NCBI GenBank assembly: GCA_023451415.1 | Contig: JAEXZK010000139.1 | Coordinates: 1-10,390, forward strand | Source of the DNA: Bacillota bacterium | GTDB taxonomy: Bacteria > Bacillota > Clostridia > Oscillospirales > Ruminococcaceae | Reading direction: 5' to 3' | DNA length: 10,390 nt | Shown: piece after piece, positions 5,890 through 10,390 of the stretch | Numbering within the stretch: position 1 is the stretch's first letter | Layout of the letters: each line of letters starts with the position of its first letter | Position numbers and translations under genes: made by a program | Notes under the pieces: generated by a model | What the model saw: only the letters and a program-made list of their open reading frames with translations | Told to the model about the DNA's origin: nothing | Databases searched by the model: none

Positions 5890-6951
5890 TTACTTTTTTT
5901 CTTCCGGGGGCTGCTCCTGATGTCCCTGGCCGGGCTGCGGGGGGTATTTCTGGAACCCGCCGGCCTGAGGAGGTGCGCCGTAGGGGGGCCGGGGCGGAAC
6001 AGGGGGCTTGGGAGGCCGGTTGGCGCTCACCTTTTTAACAATGCGGCTGACAACCCACACGATGAGGGCGATAAGGCCCACGAAGATCAGAAGCACCGGC
6101 AGGTCTTCGATGGCAAAGAAGAGGATGCCCTGGAGGGCGCCGGTGATGTTGTCCAGAGACCGGGCCCCGGAGGCCTGCAGCTTCTCCCAGAAGGTCTTGG
6201 GCTGGTTCTTGGTGATGTTGTACTCCACCACTTCCTGGATGTCCAGGTTGAGATAAGAGTAGGTCACCTGGCTGTCCATCCGCTTGAGGGTGCCGGTGAT
6301 GGATTCGATCTCATACCGCACCTGGGAGAGGGCCTGCTCCAGGGTGATGACGTCCTCCAGCTTTTCCGCTTTGGACAGGATATCCAGCAGGCGCTCCTCC
6401 TGGAGCTCCAGGGTGTCCAGCCGCGCCTGGGCGTCATAATAGCTGTCGGTGATGTCGTCCATGCTTTCGCTCTTGGAGACTACATTGCACAGCCCGCCCA
6501 CCGAGGCGGTCACTTCCTCCAGCTTGGCCGCGGGGATCCGTGCCGAAATGTTGGCGTTGCGCTCATAGTATTCGCCCCGGTTGTAGAGGCTGCGGCCACC
6601 CACTTCCTGGTTCTGGATGTAGCCGCCGGCCGTTTCGATGACCCGCGTCACATCCTCCAGGGCCTTGTCAAACTCCATGGTTTCCATGCTCATATAGGAG
6701 TGCTTGACAATTTTCCGGTCCTCCAGGGCGGCGTTTGCTCCGCCGCCGGTGTCGGGGGCGGTCTTTTCCGCTTCCTCGGCAATCTCCGCCGAAGCCATGT
6801 CGTACATCATGCCGTCCCGAGCGGCGGCGGGAGCCGCTGCCGTGGAGGAGGCCGCGCTGTAGTTGGCACTGGCGCTTCCGCCGCAGGCTGTGAAGGTCAT
6901 GGCCAGGATAATGAGGACGGACAGTCCCCCGATCCAGATTTTTCTGTTCAA
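5890..6951 (-). CDS. DUF4349-like lipoprotein with membrane anchor and proline-rich tail
   Basis: A 353-residue protein. The signal peptide ends in lipobox FTAC, with the Cys at residue 23, followed by a low-complexity Ala/Ser linker to about 80. Residues about 80-250 resemble DUF4349: KHSYMSMETMEFDKALEDV, RIPAAKLEEV, then a helical, probably coiled-coil stretch (about 168-228) ending in YSYLNLDIQE. A membrane span follows at about 275-303, with a positive RIVKK edge that places the C-terminus inside. The last 43 residues are a Pro/Gly/Gln-rich tail. The start codon is TTG: AAGGAGG is exactly 8 nt before it and no ATG competes. It appears monocistronic. Function is unknown; DUF4349 proteins are cell-surface lipoproteins with no settled role. 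Confidence 0.92.
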   Translation of the reverse strand: MNRKIWIGGLSVLIILAMTFTACGGSASANYSAASSTAAAPAAARDGMMYDMASAEIAEEAEKTAPDTGGGANAALEDRKIVKHSYMSMETMEFDKALEDVTRVIETAGGYIQNQEVGGRSLYNRGEYYERNANISARIPAAKLEEVTASVGGLCNVVSKSESMDDITDSYYDAQARLDTLELQEERLLDILSKAEKLEDVITLEQALSQVRYEIESITGTLKRMDSQVTYSYLNLDIQEVVEYNITKNQPKTFWEKLQASGARSLDNITGALQGILFFAIEDLPVLLIFVGLIALIVWVVSRIVKKVSANRPPKPPVPPRPPYGAPPQAGGFQKYPPQPGQGHQEQPPEEKK

Positions 6952-6999
6952 TTCAAAAACCTCCTTGTGTCAAGGGGATTGGGGCTTCCGGCGGGCCGG

Positions 7000-7016
7000 G
7001 CCCTTATCTACCCCGA
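7000..7016 (-). other. Small hairpin in the lipoprotein gene leader
   Basis: GCCCTT at 7000-7005 and AAGGGC at 7016-7021 form a 6-bp stem with a 10-nt loop in the short leader between the putative -10 box and the ribosome site. No U-run follows; the effect, if any, is unknown. Confidence 0.25.
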
Positions 7017-7043
7017 AGGGCTTTTCGTCTATTGAGTGGCTCT

Positions 7044-7070
7044 ATTTTACCCTTTTGATGCATCAAAGGG
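7044..7070 (-). promoter_or_regulatory. Palindromic operator candidate with -10 box, lipoprotein gene promoter
   Basis: The perfect 14-bp palindrome TTTGATGCATCAAA at 7054-7067 is flanked by CCC (7050-7052) and GGG (7068-7070), the left side having one extra T. On the minus strand TAAAAT (7049-7044), five of six -10 bases, follows directly. No good -35 is found at 16-18 bp, so the palindrome sits where RNA polymerase would contact the -35. This fits a repressor site or an activator-dependent promoter. Confidence 0.5.
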
Positions 7071-7112
7071 AAATTTTGACGTTTTATCCAAATCCATGTC
7101 CATTCTTTTGAC

Positions 7113-7149
7113 AAAACAGAAGCTGCCTCCCGGAGGGAAGCAGCCTCTG
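7113..7149 (-). terminator. Intrinsic terminator of the DUF2975/XRE/DUF4153 operon
   Basis: On the minus strand CAGAGGCTGCTTCCC (7149-7135) pairs with GGGAGGCAGCTTCTG (7131-7117): 15 pairs with two G-U, loop TCC, followed by TTTTGTC. It starts 6 nt after the stop codon of the large membrane protein gene. Confidence 0.88.
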
Positions 7150-7155
7150 ACAATC

Positions 7156-8826
7156 TCAGCCGCCGGAATTTTCGCCCACCGGCCGGGCAAATTCCCTTGC
7201 CCGCAGCTTCTGGGCGCTGCCGCCGAGCCAGCGGGCGTCGTCGTAATATCCGCCGCTGTCCCGCCAGGCCCAGGACAGCACCATCTCCGCCGCGTCCCTG
7301 GCGCCGGGGTCGCCGCTGTCATACAGGTCCCGGACATAGGGCGCGGCTGCCACCGCCACCTCCCGCAGGGCCCAGGGGTCCAGCTCTCCATCCAGCCCCG
7401 CCCGGTAGCGTCCTATGTTGTGCCGGGCGATGACGCCGCCCACGTCGCACCAGCACAGGGCCAGGAAAAGGACGCAGAAGACGGCGGCGATCCATCGGGG
7501 AGCACGGATGGGCCGCAGTGCGGACAAAATAAGGATGGCGAAAACCAGAAAGAGGAGGAGCATAAACCAGCTGGTGTATACCCGCAGGAGGGTCAGCCCG
7601 TAAAATCGGATGTAGAGTCCCATTTTACTCAGGGCAGTGACGATAAGGAGAAGGGTCTCGGCGCAAAGGAGGATGTCCAGCCCCCGGAGCAGGGGGGAGC
7701 GCTTCCCCTCCCGTCTCTGGGCATACCGCCTGCCGCAGCCCAGCAGCAGAAGGTTGACCACTGCCACCCGGCAGAGCTCAAAAAAGCCGTCCCGGGCATA
7801 TTGGGAGTAGGAAACGCCATCCGGCCGCCGGCCGCCCAGGGCCCCCAGGAGAGTGGACGCCTGAGCGCCGAAAAAGACCAGGTACAGCAGGCAGAAGAGG
7901 GTCAGGACGGTCACCGGCACCAGCTCCGGGATCACCCGGCGCTTTGCCCCCCGCGCGTCGGCGTCGGCGGCTGTGAGGCGATCCCCGGCCCGGCGGCCCG
8001 CCGCCCCAAAGAGGAGCCCGAAGAACCAGCAGGCCACGGGGATGGCAACCAGCAGCCGCAGGAAGACGTCGCCCAGGTTCCAGTCCACGCCGGAGAGCAG
8101 GCCGTCCACCATCCGGTAAAAGGTGGCGTCCGCCGCGGTCAGCTCCATGGCCGCATAAAAAAGCACCGGCAGGGTAAAAAGGACCGTAAGCGTCACCAAT
8201 AGGGCGCTGCGGGCATTCCCCCGCTTGCCCATCCCCGACCGCAGGGCTCCAAAGCCCAGGCCAAAGCTGCCAAGGGGGAGCACCACAAAGTGGTTCCACA
8301 GGTCCGCGGTCAGGTAATTCCCCAGGCGGTTCTCCAGCCGGGTGCCAAAAAGGGCCGACACCCAGTAGACTGCGCACAGCATCAGGAACAGGAGGTTAAA
8401 GAAGGGCAGGACGCCCCCGTTTGTGAGGACGGCAAAGGGCAGCGCCGCCGCCAGGGTCAGGGCCAGCCAGGGCCAGCTGTCCCGGGGGGTCCCGCCGCCC
8501 CGGCGCACCCGGCAGCAGAGGCAGAGCCCGCAGAAGCAAAGGGTAAAGAGGGTCACCCCCAGCCCCAGGTCAAAGACACGGACCATGCGGAGGAACAGAT
8601 AGCCGCACAGGTAGCAGAGCAGCGCCGTCAGGGCGTCGCTGGGGTGGTACTCCACGGGGGGCCTGGGAGGGGCGGAGGGCGTCCCCGCCGTCGGGGATGG
8701 AGGGACAGCGCCGGGCGCTGCGGGAAGCGCCGCGGGGGCCGTTTTCCCGGGTTCCGGGGGCATTTGGGGTGCACTGAGGGAGACGGGCGTCTCCAGGACG
8801 TCCGCCGGACGGTTTTGTTGGTTCAT
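7156..8826 (-). CDS. Large polytopic membrane protein, DUF4153/DUF4173-like
   Basis: A 556-residue protein. Residues 1-58 are a hydrophilic Pro/Ala-rich, probably disordered tail. About 11-13 hydrophobic segments follow from residue 65 to 465, with a soluble C-terminal region of about 90 residues. Motifs that recall DUF4153/DUF4173 proteins are SYSQYARDGFFELCRVAVVN (about 339-358), SKMGLYIRFYGLTLLRVYTS (about 400-419), and RHNIGRYRAGLDGELDPWAL after the last span. AGGTG lies 7 nt before the ATG. It is the third gene of a three-gene unit, 23 nt after the XRE regulator gene, and is followed by a strong terminator. Function unknown; relatives are often next to regulator or sensor genes. The coding sequence is very GC-rich at third positions, which creates long overlapping open frames that are not genes. 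Confidence 0.88.
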   Translation of the reverse strand: MNQQNRPADVLETPVSLSAPQMPPEPGKTAPAALPAAPGAVPPSPTAGTPSAPPRPPVEYHPSDALTALLCYLCGYLFLRMVRVFDLGLGVTLFTLCFCGLCLCCRVRRGGGTPRDSWPWLALTLAAALPFAVLTNGGVLPFFNLLFLMLCAVYWVSALFGTRLENRLGNYLTADLWNHFVVLPLGSFGLGFGALRSGMGKRGNARSALLVTLTVLFTLPVLFYAAMELTAADATFYRMVDGLLSGVDWNLGDVFLRLLVAIPVACWFFGLLFGAAGRRAGDRLTAADADARGAKRRVIPELVPVTVLTLFCLLYLVFFGAQASTLLGALGGRRPDGVSYSQYARDGFFELCRVAVVNLLLLGCGRRYAQRREGKRSPLLRGLDILLCAETLLLIVTALSKMGLYIRFYGLTLLRVYTSWFMLLLFLVFAILILSALRPIRAPRWIAAVFCVLFLALCWCDVGGVIARHNIGRYRAGLDGELDPWALREVAVAAAPYVRDLYDSGDPGARDAAEMVLSWAWRDSGGYYDDARWLGGSAQKLRAREFARPVGENSGG

Positions 8827-8849
8827 ATTACGGCACCTCTATGGCAGAA

Positions 8850-9074
8850 TTAAGTTTCAGATTCTCCGGGTTCTTCCCGGTACTCCAGGATGTCGCCGGG
8901 CTGGCAGCCCAGCACCCGGCAGATGGCCTCCAGGGTGGAAAAGCGCACCGCTTTGGCCTTGCCGTTTTTGAGGATGGACAGGTTGGCAGGGGTGATCCCC
9001 ACCCGTTCCGCCAGTTCTCCGGAGGAGACCTTCCTCCTGGCCATCATCACGTCCAGATTGACAACGATGGGCAT
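8850..9074 (-). CDS. Small XRE/Cro-CI-type helix-turn-helix regulator (YozG-like)
   Basis: A 74-residue protein that is almost entirely one HTH domain. SGELAERVG (about 18-26) forms helix 2 and TPANLSILKNGK (about 28-39) the recognition helix, then FSTLEAICRVLGCQPGDILEY closes the fold, as in the short Cro/CI regulators of the HTH_26/YozG type. There is no sensor domain. AAGGAGG sits 6 nt before the ATG. The gene lies 14 nt after a DUF2975-like gene; this pair recurs in Firmicutes, where the HTH protein is thought to work with the membrane partner. It may control its own operon promoter at 9568-9596. Confidence 0.93.
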   Translation of the reverse strand: MPIVVNLDVMMARRKVSSGELAERVGITPANLSILKNGKAKAVRFSTLEAICRVLGCQPGDILEYREEPGESET

Positions 9075-9088
9075 GGCGGGCCTCCTTC

Positions 9089-9535
9089 CTAGATGGTGTA
9101 ATCGTTCTCTTCCTTCAGCTCCACAGCCTGTTCAAAGACGTTCTTCACCACCCGCAGGATCAGCCCCACAAAGGCCGCGGCCACAGCGATGAAAAAGAAG
9201 GGCAGGTAGGCCCAACTGTAGCAGAGGCAGACCAAGGCGGCGGCGAAGCAGCACCAGGAAATGATCCGCAAAGCGGCCACATTGCCCGCGGTGAATACCT
9301 GCCCGGCTCCGATGGCCATAAGGAGGCTGCGCAGCTTCCAGAGCAGAATGGCCGCAGGACCGGCACAGAAGTAAAAAGCGGAGAGAAGCACCGGCAGCAG
9401 AGTGGGGGCCTTGTGGTTCCAGAGGATATAAGCCCGTGCCGCCCGGGGGGCCAGCGCCAGCCCCGCCGCCAGCAGAATCATAAAGAGCCAGGTGCAGGCA
9501 AGGGAAAGGCGGATGGAATATTTGTGGGTCCACAT
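9089..9535 (-). CDS. DUF2975-like four-span membrane protein
   Basis: A 148-residue membrane protein with four hydrophobic segments, at about residues 8-30, 44-65, 82-105 and 107-130, and a short acidic C-terminal tail (VELKEENDYTI). Size, span number and pairing with a small XRE regulator fit DUF2975. The start is MWTHKYSIRLSL at 9535: AGGAGG is 9 nt upstream. The longer frame from the ATG at 9577 is excluded because that codon lies inside the promoter spacer, upstream of the predicted transcription start. First gene of the operon. Biochemical function unknown; a role in sensing membrane state through the adjacent HTH protein is an inference from context. Confidence 0.85.
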   Translation of the reverse strand: MWTHKYSIRLSLACTWLFMILLAAGLALAPRAARAYILWNHKAPTLLPVLLSAFYFCAGPAAILLWKLRSLLMAIGAGQVFTAGNVAALRIISWCCFAAALVCLCYSWAYLPFFFIAVAAAFVGLILRVVKNVFEQAVELKEENDYTI

Positions 9536-9567
9536 GGCAAAGCGCCTCCTTTGTTCCTGTTGATGCC

Positions 9568-9596
9568 ATTTTAGCATTCATGTGTTTGAATGTCAA
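9568..9596 (-). promoter_or_regulatory. Near-consensus sigma-A promoter of the DUF2975/XRE/DUF4153 operon
   Basis: On the minus strand TTGACA, a 17-bp spacer, then TAAAAT with an extended TGC in front. It is preceded by an A/T-tract of about 35 bp (9597-9631) that resembles an UP element. Predicted start near 9561, leader about 26 nt. The spacer contains CATTC-N8-GAATG, and CACATGTG lies upstream at about 9634-9641; either could be an autoregulatory site. Confidence 0.88.
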
Positions 9597-9820
9597 TACT
9601 TTTTTATTGTTTTTCGATATATTTTTTTCGTTTCACATGTGTACCCTCCCAAAACACCTGCCCAGGACGGACGGGGCCCTTTGCCATTCCCCCATTATCC
9701 CCAACCGGTGCCCTTCCCCTCCGTCCGGCGGGGCCCTCCATGGAATAGCCGGTAAGCAGGCATCCCCGTGGACTCCGGAAGCTATTTGAGACCCGTCGGC
9801 TTTGGCTTCCGCTGTGGAAA

Positions 9821-9865
9821 ATACAAATACCGGGAACGCCCGATGGGCGTTCCCGGTATTTGTAT
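9821..9865 (-). terminator. Perfect 21-bp inverted repeat, terminator-like on the minus strand
   Basis: Arms at 9821-9841 and 9845-9865 are exactly complementary over 21 bp, with a 3-nt loop. The core GGGAACGCCC/GGGCGTTCCC is GC-rich and the outer arm AT-rich. On the minus strand the right arm ends in TATTTGTATTTTCC, which makes a usable U-rich tract; on the plus strand the run is interrupted by GG. No gene upstream on the minus strand needs it, since rplA already ends at 10113-10148. It could end a small RNA or be a repeat-family element. Confidence 0.6.
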
Positions 9866-9937
9866 GGTAATATCTGGAGACAATTCGGATAAAGGCGATA
9901 AGTAGGTTTGGGTGACATCAGGAGGTGTCTTTCTCTG
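9821..9937 (-). ncRNA. Candidate small RNA with CCUCCU loop
   Basis: A tentative call. On the minus strand TTGGAA (9971-9966), a 17-bp spacer and TATGGT (9948-9943) form a weak promoter. A transcript from about 9936 would run about 115 nt into the 21-bp terminator-like hairpin. Near its 5' end GACA/UGUC (9929-9926 and 9917-9914) would present an 8-nt loop CCUCCUGA, complementary to Shine-Dalgarno sequences, as in C-rich-loop small RNAs of Gram-positives. Confidence 0.25.
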
Positions 9938-10112
9938 TTGTGACCATAGTCTACCATGCCTTTTTTTCCAATACAATGGCTTTTGAAGCATCTTGGCAGG
10001 CTCTTAACGGTGTCTTTCATTTTCTTGTCAGAGCATTAACGGATATGGAAAATTGATACATTTTCCTTTTCCAGCATTTGCCCTCCGGGCCTGGGCCGGC
10101 GGCCGGCGGAAC

Positions 10113-10148
10113 AAAAAAAGGGCCGCCCGCCGGAGACCGGGGGCGGCC
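10113..10148 (-). terminator. Intrinsic terminator after rplA
   Basis: On the minus strand GGCCGCCC-CCGG, loop TCT, CCGG-C-GGGCGGCC (12 pairs, one bulged C) is followed by seven T. It lies 17 nt after the rplA stop. It is a textbook terminator, and it ends the ribosomal transcription unit here. Confidence 0.93.
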
Positions 10149-10165
10149 AAAGGCTTTCCGTCTGC

Positions 10166-10390
10166 TTATTTGGCAGCGGGAGCCGCAGAAACAAACTTGC
10201 TGGGGTTGATGCGGATGCCAGGGCCCATGGTGGTGGCCAGGACGCAGGAACGGACATACTGGCCCTTGACGGCGGCGGGCGTGGCCTTGACAATGGCGCC
10301 CATGAGGGTATCAAAGTTCTCCTGGAGCTTCTCAGCACCAAAGGACACCTTGCCGATGGGGCAGTGGATGATGTTGGTCTTGTCCAGACG
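10166..10390 (-). CDS. rplA: 50S ribosomal protein L1, C-terminal 74 residues
   Basis: The gene enters from the right edge; only its 3' end is in the window. The visible 74 residues begin [20 protein letters not shown] and carry the L1 family stretch [38 protein letters not shown] and NPSKFV, then the stop. L1 binds 23S rRNA at the mobile L1 stalk and in many bacteria represses its own operon. An internal GTG at 10348 is Val in frame, not a start. It is normally followed by rplJ and rplL; here a terminator and an unrelated operon follow. Confidence 0.97.
   Translation of the reverse strand, partial: RLDKTNIIHCPIGKVSFGAEKLQENFDTLMGAIVKATPAAVKGQYVRSCVLATTMGPGIRINPSKFVSAAPAAK

Larger units (their letters stand above)
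9597..10112. other. Gene-free structured region below rplA
   Basis: About 515 nt with no open frame that has both a ribosome site and coding character. Contents: an A/T-tract next to the operon promoter (9597-9631); a GC-rich segment with GGACGGA at 9665-9671 and TCCGTCC at 9720-9726 as distant inverted arms; the perfect 21-bp inverted repeat at 9821-9865; a small hairpin at 9914-9929; and at 10040-10112 an AT-rich then GC-rich run-out of the rplA terminator. It may hold a small RNA or a degraded mobile-element remnant. Confidence 0.5.

Noticed and set aside
399..8853. Many long plus-strand open frames opposite the minus-strand genes, such as 399-1400, 2402-3319, 3124-4443, 5920-7035, 7036-8202 and 8290-8853
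   Set aside because: They are rich in Gly, Ala, His, Asp and Arg runs as expected from the antisense of GC-rich codons, lack ribosome sites and domains, and lie opposite well-supported genes.
9536..9577. Fourteen-residue N-terminal extension of the DUF2975-like protein
   Set aside because: The ATG at 9577 is inside the spacer of the near-consensus promoter, upstream of the predicted start of transcription; the downstream ATG has a strong ribosome site.
9604..10020. A 138-codon minus-strand frame (starting MKDTVKSLPRC)
   Set aside because: No ribosome site before the ATG, no recognisable domain, and it runs straight through the perfect 21-bp hairpin and the A/T-tract beside the next promoter. 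It could be a decayed mobile-element fragment but is not supported as a gene.
9956..10039. A 27-residue hydrophobic plus-strand peptide (MPFFPIQWLLKHLGRL...)
   Set aside because: The nearest Shine-Dalgarno-like AGGAGG lies about 30 nt upstream, too far to serve it, and no promoter is visible on that strand.
1..10390. CRISPR arrays, tRNA genes, intact insertion sequences or phage genes
   Set aside because: No regularly spaced repeats, no cloverleaf-like sequences and no transposase or phage motifs were recognised.

Overview
The window comes from a fairly GC-rich, low-GC-lineage Gram-positive (Firmicutes). Strong AGGAGG-type ribosome sites, sigma-A promoters, lipobox lipoproteins with Ser/Ala-rich linkers, and an L1 C-terminus of clostridial type suggest Clostridia, probably an Oscillospiraceae-like gut anaerobe. 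That placement is an inference from style, not a database match. Every convincing gene lies on the minus strand, so transcription runs from high to low coordinates.

Layout in transcription order: (i) 10390-10166 is the 3' end of rplA (ribosomal protein L1), followed at once by a classic intrinsic terminator. (ii) 10112-9597 has no convincing gene but contains a perfect 21-bp inverted repeat and a possible small RNA. (iii) 9596-7113 is a cleanly bounded operon: a near-consensus promoter, a DUF2975-like membrane protein, a small XRE-type regulator, a large DUF4153/DUF4173-like membrane protein, and a terminator. (iv) 7112-5760 is a single-gene unit for a DUF4349-like lipoprotein. It starts at TTG, has a palindrome next to its -10 box, and ends in its own terminator. 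(v) 5613-4817 is an MgtC/SapB-family membrane protein with its own promoter.

(vi) 4774-1 is an ABC importer operon running out of the window. A structured leader of about 280 nt precedes a solute-binding lipoprotein. Next come a cytosolic alkaline-phosphatase-superfamily hydrolase, two permeases and an ATPase whose C-terminal part is missing. The three membrane/ATPase genes are tightly coupled (4-nt overlap, then a 6-nt gap). The binding protein and the hydrolase are each followed by spacers of about 200 nt with stem-loops. The simplest reading is that the importer brings in a phosphorus-containing compound, which the hydrolase splits in the cytoplasm. The substrate cannot be read from the sequence.

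The most interesting items are the importer-hydrolase cassette with its structured leader and spacers, the HTH-between-two-membrane-proteins operon, and the structured gene-free stretch below rplA.
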